Source: Paratinospora sagittata (taxonomy: Eukaryota; Streptophyta; Magnoliopsida; Ranunculales; Menispermaceae). Taken from it: a stretch of DNA of 64,000 nucleotides. The DNA is taken from the NCBI GenBank assembly GCA_035771175.1, contig CM069593.1, forward strand, positions 44,797,054 through 44,861,053, written 5' to 3'. Position numbers and translations under genes: made by a program. Below the pieces are notes generated by a model, which worked only from the letters and a program-made list of their open reading frames with translations, made no database searches and was not told the DNA's origin. Positions 33,785 through 45,443 of the stretch are shown piece by piece (positions within the stretch are counted from its first letter, which is position 1; every line of letters begins with the position of its first letter).

Positions 33785-33868
33785 GAGGCTTTCGCAACCA
33801 CTGGAGGTAATATTAACTCATACAGGTTGCTTTTCTTTCAACCTTCTACCTTGTCTTAACATTGAACT
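33785..33868 (+). pseudogene. Fragment of the TFIIS-domain gene (exon 12 end / intron 12)
   Basis: About 84 bases match 11219-11310, including GGAGGCTT-CGCAACCAC and the following intron, and stop at GAACT where the copia LTR begins. The next bases of the same intron occur at 6696. Confidence 0.78.
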
Positions 33869-34561
33869 TGTTGGAAAATGGGCAAATAAAACATGGTTTT
33901 TTACCATTTTCAGTTAAATATTAAAGTGGGACCCACAAGTCATTTTGGGTGGGTCCAAGTTGATTATTAATATTTGATATGTGAAGATTAAGAATATATA
34001 AGTATTTGGCTATACCCATTTATATATGTAAAGTGGTAAAATTTGAAAACAATCTTTTAGTCCCACATGGGAAAGATAAAATTCTAATTATTTACTTATA
34101 AGTGTAGCTAGAATACTACACTTGAATTTCAGCTAACACACACACACACAATGAAGGCTCAAGAGTGATGTTTTACATCACCCCGCGCACGTGCTCGAGT
34201 GTGCGAGGGCGAAAGAGCGATGAGTTAAAGTGTTGTTGTCACTAAAAGGAGATTGTTGTATCCTTAGATACAAGTGTCATATACCGTGAGCACCTAAGTA
34301 GGACATAATTGCTTAAAGACATAGAGTTACACTCTAGCCTCAATCTACGTCATTACTCTATTGGAATAGTAATTGATCTAATTTAACTAGATATAGTCTT
34401 GTACCTGGTACCTTAAAATAGTGAACGGGAGGCAGCTTGTTGTTTTAGAAGAGTGTTATTTAAGCGAAACCATTTTGACTGCACCACTCAGACTGAAGAC
34501 TAATCTAGTTTATTATTTTGAAAGCTATTTTTTAGTGATTATTACCACCATACAACCAACA
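33869..34561 (+). mobile_element. Copia copy 2, 5' LTR (internally deleted)
   Basis: It starts TGTTGGAAAATGGG after GAACT and ends CCAACA before ATCTTAAGACA. At 693 bp it lacks the middle of the 1174-bp LTR, with the break near 34200. Confidence 0.85.
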
Positions 34562-34575
34562 ATCTTAAGACAATT

Positions 34576-35340
34576 ATGCTAATGGAGATAGACTTTGTCC
34601 CTAAACCAACTACTCCTTCTATGAAACCTGAGAAGCCAGAGAAGTTCGCTAGCACTGACTTCAAAAGTTGGCAACAGAAGATGTTAGTTTACCTGACCAC
34701 CATCAACTTGGACAAGGTGCTAAATGAAGACGAACCTGAACTGAGAGATGATGAAACTGACAAACATGTTATTGCTGCAATTCAAGCATGGAGACACTTT
34801 GATTATCTATGCAAGAATTATATTCTGAATGGGCTAGAAAATACACTGTATAATGTGTATAGTACAGTTCGTACTGCCAAGGAACTCTGGAATTCTTTGG
34901 ATAAAAAATACAAGACTGAAGATGCTGGCCAAAAGAAATTTGTGGTCAGCAGGTTCCTTGATTACAAGATGGTGGACTCAAAGACTGTGTTGGATCAAGT
35001 TCAAGAGTTTCATATTATTCTCCATGAGATTCATGAAGAAATTGCCACCTACTTGGAAAGATTTCAAGAACTATCTCAAGCACAAGCGAAAGGAGATGGG
35101 ACTTGAGGACCTTATTATCAGATTGCGGATTGAACAAGACAATAAGAGTCAAGACAAGAAAACTAGAGACCATGCAGAGCCTAAAGTTAACCTTGTGGAG
35201 GGAAAGCACACCATGAATAAGAAGCGCAAGCACACTGGTGATAGTCAGGCCAAAAAGAAAGGCAAATCTCCTAAGTTCAATGGTAAGTGCTATAATTGCT
35301 AAAAACAAGGGCACAAAGCCAAAGATTTTCGATTGAAAGG
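34576..35340 (+). pseudogene. Copia gag, copy 2
   Basis: The first 176 codons (34576-35106) are open and give a UBN2-type gag (KPEKFASTDFKSWQQKML, LYNVYSTVRTAKELWNSL). The frame changes near 35080, and the rest (to 35302) lies in another frame. The zinc knuckle has a stop inside (CYNC then TAA) and Phe for its last Cys. It is better preserved than copy 1. Confidence 0.83.
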
Positions 35341-35439
35341 CAAGTCCAAGAACGATCAAGTCAATATGACCGAGGAGAAGACTGAAGATGTAACTGACCT
35401 GATGTTATCTGCTCTGGTCTTTGAAGCCAACATGGTTGA

Positions 35440-36085
35440 TGAACCCAGATAGTGGTGGATTGATACTAGAGCCAGCCGACATGTCTGTGCTAATAAGAAC
35501 ATGTTTTCCTCTTATACAACAATAAGATGATGTAATCTAATCATGGGCAATTCAGTAATTCCAACAATGACGGGTCATGGGAAGGTGGTTCTCAAGATGA
35601 CCTCAGGAAATGAACTCACCTTGATCGACGTGTTGCATGTACCTGGCATCCGGAATAATGTTTCAGGCTCACTATTAAGCAAAAGTGGTTTTAGGATGGT
35701 CTTTGACTCCAATAAATTTGTACTTTCCTAAAATAGTGTATTTTTGGAAAAATGGTACATAGGAAGGGGATTATTCAAAATGAATATAATGCCTGTAATC
35801 CGCAACTTTTAAGATAATAAAGATTCATCTTCTGTTTATTTTTTGGAGTCTTCTCGTTTATGGCATGACAGATTAGACAGATTAGGACATGTTAATTTTA
35901 ATTCATTACGAAAATTGATGAATTTAAAATTATTACCTAACTATCAAATTGATCCAAATCATAAGTGTGAAATAAGTGTTGAGGCAAAATTAACTAAAAC
36001 ACCATTTCATTCAGTTGAAAGAAACACTGAACCTCTAGACTTAATTCACAACGATATATGTGACTTAAAGTGTGGGGGTGTTTAG
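35440..36085 (+). pseudogene. Copia protease remnant and GAG-pre-integrase, copy 2
   Basis: The protease active site reads Asp-Thr-Arg-Ala where Asp-Thr-Gly-Ala is expected. The segment 35543-35731 and the pre-integrase zinc region (35843-36085) follow, but the first Cys of its CxxC pair is Ser. The integrase core is deleted at the same position as in copy 1. Confidence 0.75.
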
Positions 36086-37210
36086 CTAAGGTAGCAATAC
36101 CTTAACCTAAAAGGGTTAAGATAGGGCCTAAAACCATTGATTGTATATTCATTGGTTATGTTCATAACAGTAGTGCATATAGGTTCCTTGTATACAAATC
36201 AGATTTTTATGATATACATGTGAATACAATTATGGAATCTAGAAATGCATCATTTTTTTAGCATATTTTTCCAAATAAAAATATGCAAGAGCTAAGTTCC
36301 AATAAAAGAATTTATGACACTGCAAATAGCAGTAGTAATCCTCCAGATAAAAATTTTATAGGATGAACCTAAACGCAATAAAAAAGCTAAAGTTGCAAAG
36401 TATTTTGGTCCTGATTTTCTAACGTATATGTTAGAAAGTGAACCTCAAACTTTTAAAGAGGCAATGTCAACACCCGAAGCTCCTTACTGGAAGGAAGCAA
36501 TAAATAGTTAAATTGAATCAATCATGCACAATCATACCTGAGAATTGATAGATTTACCATCAAGTATGACGCCTTTAGGGTGTAACTAGATTTTTAAAAG
36601 AAAATTAAAGGTTGACGATTCAATTGATAAATATAAGGCTAGGTTAGTAGCCAAGGGATTTAAACAACAGAGGGCCTTGATTTCCTTGATATATATGCAA
36701 CAACCTGAAGGATTCGTTGCATCTGGACAAGAACATAAGGTGTGTAGACTTGTTAAATCAGTATATGAATTAAAACAAGCACCAAAACAATGGCATATTA
36801 AATTTGACAATGTCATGTTGTCCAATGGTTTTAAAATCAATGAATATGACAAATGTGTATATGTCAAAAACACACCAAAGGGCTATGTCATAGTGTGCGT
36901 TTACTTAGATGATATGTTAATTATAGGTAATAATAAAGTTATAATAAAGTTTACCAAGAAAATGTTGACTAGACATTTTGATATGAAAGATATGGACATT
37001 GCTGGTGTTATTTTAGAGATTAGAATTTCTAAAATATTTGATGGATTAGTCTTGTCTCAATCTCATTATATTGAGAAAATATTGATTAAGTTCAATAAAT
37101 ATGATACTAGTCCTATAAAAACACCAATAGATGTGAATTTACATCTTATCAAGAATAAAGGGCAACCCAAAAATCAATTAGAATATTCACGTATATACTT
37201 GGCAGTCTAA
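36086..37210 (+). pseudogene. Copia integrase tail and RT, copy 2
   Basis: Broken linker to about 36660, then an open RT stretch (36677-37210) with QPEGFVASGQ, VYELKQAPKQWH and the catalytic loop in the form YLDDM. The block with the SPV motif and MDVKTAFL seen in copy 1 is deleted. Confidence 0.8.
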
Positions 37211-37672
37211 TGTATGTAGGGGTGTTCATCGAGACCAACCAAACCGAAAAACCGAACCAAACCGATGTGATCGGTTCGGTTTGGGTCGATTTTTGTGAAG
37301 TTCGATTCAGTTTTCAATTTAAGGAATGAAAAAAAACCGATCGGTTTGGTTCGGTTTTCAGTTTAGACATTGAAAAACCGAATTTAACCCAAATCGAACC
37401 GAACTTGAGGGTAATACTGTCATCTAAGCTTTAAATATGTAGGAACATGATTAAAATATCCTTTAAACTTGCTTTTAATTTTTATTTGTTTAACTATTGG
37501 ATACTTTGAATTGGACGTGCAGGTACATAAAAAATTGCCTTAAGAAAGGCTTTGAATGAAAAAGATGTAGAAATTTTTCATGTCAATCTCTTTTAGTATT
37601 CCTATTATTAAACGTAATAATGTATTTTGTGTTTTAATTGTAGTGATAAAACTATATATTATATTTTTCAAA
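37209..37672. mobile_element. Truncated nested DNA transposon, copy 2
   Basis: The left 455 bp (37218-37672) of the same element as 18561-19260, after the same AATGTATGT flank. The right end is removed by a deletion whose two sides share TTCAAA. Confidence 0.82.
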
Positions 37673-38253
37673 CTGGAAACCCAACCTAGATGACTAGAGA
37701 TCCCAAGAACTAGGTTCAAAAGGGACAACTAAATTATGAAATCTGGTGTAGCACTAAGGAAAATCACACTCCTACCCAATCTTATGATACAATAGTTCTG
37801 CCTGTAAAATGAGTAAGGATAACCATTGTTTTTAATGATTCCTATGACATATTAATTATGTGGGGTATAGCAGGGATACTCTTAATAGGACTGGGCCAAT
37901 TATATGAGGATTTTAAGGCTTGAATTCTCTAAAGCACTCATGAATCCAGGAGTTGTTTAGGGCCAAAATGAGCACAACCGTGAGAACCAAAATTGTTGTG
38001 TGTACATTATTGTCTTGGTTTGCATCAACGCCTGAACAATTCAAGACATTGTGTTCGCTAATTAGCTAGAAAATTCGATAGTGTTTCACTAGGGAAGGTT
38101 CAAAGCCACAAGTTACCTATCCTGATGCAACTCGTTCCATTAGTACTCTCTCTAGTGTCTGCATTAATTTTTTTTCAAAATTACATCAAAAATCCATTTA
38201 TGTGGGGGATGATAGAAAGTGCAATTAGTTCAATTTCCATTCATGTGGGGGAT
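37673..38253 (+). mobile_element. Copia 3' tail, copy 2
   Basis: Same tail as 19914-20497, ending in the polypurine tract GTGGGGGAT. Confidence 0.75.
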
Positions 38254-38402
38254 TGTTGGAAAATGGGCAAATAAAATATGGTTTTTCACCATTTTCAAAA
38301 AAATATTAAAGTGGGCCCTCAAGTGATTTTGGGTGGATCAAAGTTGATTATTAATCTTTGATATGTGAAGATTAAGAATATATAAGTATTTAGCTATACC
38401 CA
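38254..38402 (+). mobile_element. Copia 3' LTR start, copy 2, interrupted by element B
   Basis: Only the first 149 bp of the LTR remain before element B enters after TATACCCA. Confidence 0.85.
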
Positions 38403-41125
38403 TGAAACACCCCGATTCTCAGAACTTAAATTTAAGTAAAATAATAAATATTTTAATTTTATCGAGAAGACCCACTGAAAGTCGAGATGTTAATCGTATC
38501 CGTCTTTTTTAACCCATAACCGTTATATAGGTAATAAAATTTGAAACACTATGAATTTATATTCTTCTAACCAATTTACTGGTTAAGATAAACGAATACC
38601 CTTTTTTTTTTCTTCATGCCAAGGACCACATAATTCCACTATACAAATTTCCATATTAAATTGTGATGGTACTTGCCCTTGTCCATCCATTATGAACACA
38701 ATATTTTAAATACATTCATCAAATAGAATTCAAGTCCAAGGCATTCACACGTGAAATAAATCACAGGGTTTTTACTAACCGTAATAATGTTCATTGAATT
38801 TAGATTGTCAATACAATTCGTTCAAATAATAAACCTTTAAAAATCAAATAAAAATATTCAGTCCTATCACCATAATACTAACAAATTAATTAACCCACCC
38901 CTACTACTCTGAACTACTGAACTATGTCACGAACTCTCGATTTTATTCTCCTAAGCACCTGCATATGAAAAATAGGGGTGAGCTTGAAAGCCCAGTGGGT
39001 CATCTAAACAATTCACAATATTTTATCATGATACATACACAAGAACATTACAAACAAGTTTCACACATTAATCGTTGCAACATTAGATTGTTTGAGTCGA
39101 GAATTTTATCACGTTCTAAATCACGTACCTATAGGAAATCAAACTCAAGGTGGCACTACCCAAAAATTAGAACTCATTGGCGATATTCATCATGAATAAC
39201 TTCCCCATAATAAACATTGACGATATTCCTTAGAATAACTGCCCCATAATAATCAATGGCGATATTCCTTAGAATAATTGCCCCATATGTGTGATTCTTA
39301 TCTTAATCGTGTTCCTTAGTGATGTCACGCCATACGTACGGTATAAGTACGATATTAAGTGCATTTATAAAACATATTCAAACTCCACTACACATGGTAT
39401 CATGTCACAAAGTCAATTATAATAGTATTAACGCATAAATTTTACTATGCCAATATTCTCAAGTCATACGTTTCATTATCAGGCATTATAATTTATAAAT
39501 AAGTCTCAAATATCACATGAATTTCATGCATCCAATTATCATTTAATCAAAACAAGAAGTCATGTTGACACACATATCATCATAGCTAACAATCACAACA
39601 TGGTATATATAAAATCATGTATAATAGGCATGCACAAGCAATCTAATAATACTATAGACCTAATTAATTTAACATTCCTATCTATATATCAAAATAAAAC
39701 ATTGTAAATGCATAGAATCCTCCCTACCTGAATCGCTAAATTCCAAATCCCTTAAATTCCTCGTCACGCCTAGTACTCAACCTATACACGTATATTACGT
39801 TTGTTAATATAATTACTCATAAGAACGATTATGAGTGTAGAAATATATACATATATATGGTGGTGGGATGTTTAAACAAGTATATATATATAAAATAACA
39901 TATTATAATGCCTTGTGATATGATATAATGATGTGTATGGTATAACATGGTATAATACAATATGTGGTATATATATAATGTGTGGTGATGTGTGAAGCGT
40001 TTTGAAAAGATATGATATACAATATAATCTATAATAGGTGTGTGCTGTGGGACGTTTTAAAAAAATCAAAATGGAATAAGGAAATAAAGAAGAAGGGAGG
40101 CGTTGATGGTGGTGAGTTGCAGAGAGGTGGTGGGGGCGATGTGCCGCGGGGAACGAAGCGAGCAATGCAAAGAAAGGTGCGAGAGAGTTTGGGTTTTGAG
40201 AGAGGGTTTCGAGAGAGATTCGGAACGAGAGAGCGAGAGCGAGATATCAGAGAGCGGCGATAGCAGGGGAAGATGGGGGAGAAGAGAAGAGAGAGAGAGC
40301 GGCGAGATTTCAGAGAGACATATGGGTTTGAGTTTGAGCGATAGAAAAGAGAGGGGCGAGTTGTAGCGGCGAGAGAGGAGTTTGGAGTCTCGCGCGTTCA
40401 GATGAAAGGATTGGGTGATGATGTTGCTTGGAGTTTTGGTTACAACGACGAGATGGGGTTTCAGGCATTGGGGTTTTGAGCAGAGAGTTGAGAGAGAGAC
40501 CTGGCGAGAGTGAGAGAGCGGAGGAGAAAAAGAATCGAAGTCGCAGCGGCGATGAGCAGCAACGGTGATGAGTCGTTCATCGCCGCAGTGATGAGTAGCA
40601 GCGGCTACAGACAGTGGCTCAACAGTGGCGATGAACCAGATGGGAGTTGCAGCGTGCGATGGCGGAGAAAAGAATAGAGAAGAGAGAGGCGATTGGGTTT
40701 TTTGTGCGGCTGGGTTTGAGAGGGAGAGTTGGGTTTTGTGCGATTGGTTTCGAGAGAGAGAGGCTTGTGCGATTGAGGTTTTGAGAGAGAAGGGCGAGAT
40801 TACAGCTATAGAGGGCCAGATTTGCAGGATCGCAGGGCGAGATTGCAGCGGAGAAAGAGAAGTTTGGCGATTAGTTTCCTTGATAAGGAAGGAGAGTCTG
40901 GGATGTGCGCGCGGAAACAGATCACAACTCCGAAGAACAAGGGATGTTCTCGATTCCGATGATCTTGGCGAAGATTTTGATGAGGCGGCGATGGCAAGCG
41001 TAGATCGAGTTGTTGATCGAAGCGAAGATGACCGACAAAGCATTTGCGACGTTCTTGAATGGCGATTTCTTGCGGCGACGTTCTTGAATGGCTTTTTTTT
41101 TTTTTTGAATTTCCAGGGGATTACA
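38403..41125 (-). mobile_element. 3' LTR of element B
   Basis: TGAAACACCCCG to GGGGATTACA, 2723 bp. A purine-rich GAGAGA region (40150-40900) makes long spurious frames on both strands. The edge is followed by the polypurine tract (minus strand AAGGCGGGAAGA). Confidence 0.87.
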
Positions 41126-41341
41126 TTCTTCCCGCCTTAAAAGAAATTTCATCCCGAAATTAAAGTTTAAGCTTACTTACTTGATGATGTTTAACTTTTT
41201 CCACTGCTGACCAGTTGTATCTCGAAACCTAAAATGTTGAAAATATTCCATTAGCAGTCTATTAAGTTTACCAACCCATTGGTGAGTTTGAAGAAAAAAG
41301 AAATTGATTGTACACACATAGAATGAAGTACTATTAATTAC

Positions 41342-42480
41342 CTAGAGTGTTCTTTGAAATAAGTCGGCATATTTGGCTTGCATTTCACTTTCAGGTTCCC
41401 AAGTGGCTTCTTCAACTCCATGATTCTTCCACAACACTTTAACTAATGGAATGTCTTTTTTCCTCAAACTATGAACTTTCCAATCTAGGATCTTTAAAGG
41501 TCCTTCTTCATAGGTGGCATCAGCTTGTACTTTTACTTCTTTCGAATCGATGGTGTCGGAAGGGTCTGGTTTATATTTTCGCAACATTGACACGTGGAAC
41601 ACATTGTGGATGGCGGATAAAATAGTTGGCAAGTCTAGTTTGTAAGCATTCTCGCCAATTCGATCACTAATCTTGAACGGACCGATGAATCGCGGCGATA
41701 ATTTCCCTTTCTTACCAAACCTCATGATACCTTTTTGAGGGCTTATTCTTAGAAATACCTTATCACCTTTTTGGAACTCTAAAGGTCGGCGCCTCTTATC
41801 TGCGTAGCTCTTTTGTCTACTCTGTACAGTAACTAGCCTTTCCTGGATCAACTTCACTTTTTCGTTCATTTCCATTATCATATCAGGTCTTGTAAGTACC
41901 TTATCTTCCCAATCAACCCAACACAGTGGGGACCTACATGGTCGTCCATATAGGGCTTCATATGGAGCCATTTGTATACTTGCTTGGTAACTATTGTTAT
42001 AAGCAAACTCTGCTAGGTGTAAGTATTTACTCCAATTTCCCTTGAAATCTAGCACACAAGCTCTCAACATGTCTTCCAAGATCTGAATAACCCTTTCGGA
42101 TTGACCATCTGTCTGAGAATGATAGGCGGCGCTCATGGGTAATTTGGTTCCCAATTCCCGCTGTAAGCTCTGCCAGAACTGAGATGTGAATAAGGAATCT
42201 CTATCTGACACTATCGATTTGGGTACTCCGTGTAGCTTCACAATCTCTTTTACATACAGCTCACCCAGTTTACTAATCGGATCTGTGGATTTAATAAGTA
42301 AGAAGTGTGCCACTTTAGTAAGTTGATCCACAATTACCCAAACCTTATCTTCACCTTTCTGATTTCTAGGAAGAGCTCCGATGAAATCCATTGCTATGTT
42401 ATCCCATTTTCATTCAGGGATTTTTAAAGGTTGTAACAATGCAAACGGTCTTTTATGTTCGACCTTAACTTGCTGACATG
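41342..42480 (-). pseudogene. Element B integrase and chromodomain
   Basis: The 349-codon open stretch 42391-41342 holds the integrase core ([25 protein letters not shown], and QTDGQSERVIQILEDML with the catalytic Glu), then the C-terminal GPF-KISDRIGENAY region and a chromodomain-like end (VKVLWKNHGVEEATWEPESE). The chromodomain would steer integration to marked chromatin. In-frame stops at about 42411 and 42595 separate it from RNase H and the zinc site. Confidence 0.88.
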
Positions 42481-42592
42481 TAAGGCATTTAGACACATAT
42501 TTGGCCACATCTCTCTTCATACCTTTCCACCAGTAGTTTTTCTTCAAATTTTGGTACATCTTATCTCCACCAGGATGTAAAGTGTATTTAGT

Positions 42593-43768
42593 CTAATGTG
42601 CCTCATCAAATAAGATCTTTTTAATTTCCTCAATTTTGGGTATACAAATTCGGTCTTTGAGTCTCAATAACCCCTCTGAATCGATCTTGAAATTTGTATT
42701 TCCATTATTGGCTCTTGCAACTGCCACCCATTTTATCAATTTTCTATCTTGAGCTTGACCTTCCTTAATTTGATGTAGTAGGTCTGGCTTGCAGTTCATA
42801 TTATATAAGAAAATTTGATTTTCTCCTTTTTGTACGCCCAAATTATAATCTTCAATCAATTGGTACATCTGGGCTTTTTCTGCATCGTTTTTATATGATT
42901 TTCGACTTAAAGCATCTGCGACTACGTTGGCTTTCCCTGGGTGATAATGCAGCTGAAAATCATAATCATTCAGCAATTCCATCCATCTCCTTTGCCTCAA
43001 ATTTAACTCCTTTTGTGTATAGATGTACTTCAAACTCTTATGATCAGAGTATAGATCAAATTTCTCTCCATAAAGATAGTGTCTCCATATCTTCAAAAAG
43101 AATACAATAGCAGCCAATTCTAAATCATGAGTCGGGTAATTCTGTTCATGAGTCTTCAGTTGCCTAGAAGCATAAGCAACCACTTTACCCTCTTGCATCA
43201 GAACAGCGCCAAGACCATTCTTAGAAGCATCAGTGTAAATAACATAACCGACTCCGCTTGCAGGAGTGATCAATATTGGGGCTGTGGTCAATCGTCTCTT
43301 CAACTCTTGAAAGGAATTCTCACATTTCTCATCCCAACTAAATTTGGCATCCTTCCTTGTCAGCTTTGTCATAGGCTCAGCTAGTCTCGAAAAATTTAGA
43401 ATAAATCTTCTATAGTAACCAGTTAGTCCCAAAAAGCTTCTAATTTCTGTCACTGATTTTGGCTTTTCCCAATTCATTACTGCTTCAACTTTTGTTTGAT
43501 TTACGGATATCCCTTCTGATAACATTACATGGCCCAAAAATTTTACTGACTTCATCCAAAATTCACATTTTTCAAATTTGGCATACAATTGATTTCGCCT
43601 CAATGTTTCCAAAACTACTATAAGGTGTTCCTGATGTTCCTCATTGGTCTTCGAATAAACCAAAATATCATCAACAAATACTACTACAAATTTGTCTAGA
43701 TGAGGCCTAAACGTCCTATTCATTAGGTCCATAAATGTTGCTGGTGCATTAGTGAGTCCAAATGGCAT
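42593..43768 (-). pseudogene. Element B reverse transcriptase and RNase H
   Basis: A 391-codon open stretch: [16 protein letters not shown], the catalytic [31 protein letters not shown], RNase H with [14 protein letters not shown] and SDHKSLKYI, and [17 protein letters not shown]. The N-terminal RT part lies in 43769-44030 with nonsense codons (TAG near 43870, TGA near 43975) and a frame change. Confidence 0.9.
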
Positions 43769-44640
43769 GACTCTGAATTCAAAGCGTCCATACCTAGTCC
43801 TGAATGTTGTCTTCGGTATGTCTGACTCTTTGATTCTAAGTTGGTGATAACCGGACCTTAGGTCGATCTAGGAAAAATAAGTTGCTCCCTTCAGTTGATC
43901 GAACAAATCATTTATTCTGGGTAGGGGGTACTTGTTCTTGACTGTGACTTGATTTAATTTTCTGTAGTCAATACACAGTCTCATCGCCCATCTTTCTTTT
44001 TGACAAACAATACTGGTGCTCCCCAGGGTGATTAGCTCGGCTGGATAAATTCCTTCGCACTAAGATCATCAAGCTGAGTCCTTAGTTCTATTAGTTCGCC
44101 AGGGGCCATTCTGTAGGGTGACATGGCTATGGGGTCTGTTCCAGGGTATAGTTCTATCTTGAACTCTACTTCCCGCTTAGGAGGTAATCCTGGTAATTCT
44201 TCGGGAAACATTTCAGGGAAGTCTCTAACCACCAAGTGTTCTTCTAAATTCCTCAAGGTCTTCAGAGGCTCGACTTCTGTTAGGGTTTTGAATTCCTCTT
44301 TTTGATTCACAGATTCGAGAAGTGCGGATATAATATTTCTCGGGATTTTGTTTATATCCCCATAGATTTTCAACAACTCTCCCGAAGGTAACCGCAAAGT
44401 AATCTTCTTTCGAAGGCAATCGATCTGGGCTTGGTACTCAGATAACCAATCCATACCCAAGATTACATCATAATCATTAATGGGTAAGAGTATCAATTCA
44501 GCTGAAATCAGCTTATCATTAATTCAAAGGTCACAACTACATTTTTCAGTTGTTGGGACGTTTACTCCTACTGTTGTTGAAATCTTCATAACAACAGATA
44601 AATGTACAATGGAAAGTTGTAGTTTCCTGGCTAAGTTTTC
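43769..44640 (-). pseudogene. Element B protease C-terminus and RT N-terminus
   Basis: The open stretch 44496-44032 contains the retropepsin tail (YDVILGMDWLSEYQAQIDC) and the linker to RT (FPEMFPEELPGLPP, MAPGELIELRTQLDDL). The DSGA active site is deleted together with gag at about 44640, where leader sequence begins directly. Confidence 0.85.
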
Positions 44641-45428
44641 ATCTATAAAATTCCAACCCATCTTTAGTACTACATGAGATAATTATTTTCGTTTAGGGTG
44701 ACTCTAGATTCAGAATTCTAAGTTCTCGAAAATAAAATGATCCTATTAGTTCAGTTCTAGGTTTAATAAAATTTTGGCAATCCATGATTGTCACAGGGTA
44801 CAGGATTTGGTTTTGATACATGTAAACAAGACAAGCAAACAAACAAACAACATATCACACAACAATGGTATAAAGAAAATTCTCAAACTTTCACTTATAC
44901 CCTCCGTATTCAAGTGTCCCATACCACTCTAGCCCAGTGATATAAGCTTCCACAAAGAAACTTCAATACACCCAAACAATGCGCAAATGTCCTACCAACT
45001 AAGGCTTCCCAAGTACCCACTATGTCCAAGCTGCCCCATACCAGTTGAACGTAGCGATACAAGCTCGTCCAGAGTTGTTAGTCATTCACCAAACGTGGCC
45101 TGTCAGTCTCCAAGTTCAAGACTCCTCAAATACCCTTAAATTCCTCCACGTCCCATACCGCTTTGGAACCAAGAATAAAAGATTCATCCTGACCTTAGAT
45201 TCTAACCAAACAATTTCCATACAAGTTCTCGTCTCTAACCGATGTCCTAAAAGCTTTGAGTTTGTTAGACCCACTGTACTTTCATTCTCGATATTACGTT
45301 ATAAAGTTTATAATTGGCATATTTATCTAGCTCAAGTTGGACCCTAATCTCATAAAAATTTGATACCTACTCACTGACAGTAAGCTTCTCAAAATCCATT
45401 GTAACACTTCCCATGATCTGAAGCCTAC
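44641..45428 (-). mobile_element. Element B leader
   Basis: Non-coding leader matching 22559-23338 of element A. The join to the protease region lies where A has the gag start codon, so the gag deletion begins at or beside the gag ATG. Confidence 0.78.
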
Positions 45429-45440
45429 GCTCTGATATCA
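45429..45440 (-). other. Primer binding site of element B
   Basis: The minus strand reads TGATATCAGAGC, one base from the initiator-Met complement, three bases from the LTR edge. Confidence 0.85.
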
Positions 45441-45443
45441 ATC

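Larger units (their letters stand above)
34562..38253 (+). mobile_element. Ty1/copia element copy 2, defective body
   Basis: It has the same gene order and several of the same lesions as copy 1 (deleted integrase core, the 2-base addition before the nested transposon, the nested transposon itself). It also lost about 130 bp of RT near 36690 and, at a TTCAAA repeat (about 37667-37672), everything from the middle of the nested transposon to the end of RNase H. Confidence 0.88.

Noticed and set aside
40066..41043. 325-codon minus-strand frame in the element B 3' LTR
   Set aside because: It lies in purine-rich GAGAGA sequence of an LTR, with Ser/Leu/Arg-biased composition. The counterpart in the other LTR (47803-48258) is not co-linear in frame. 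Overlapping frames exist on the other strand.
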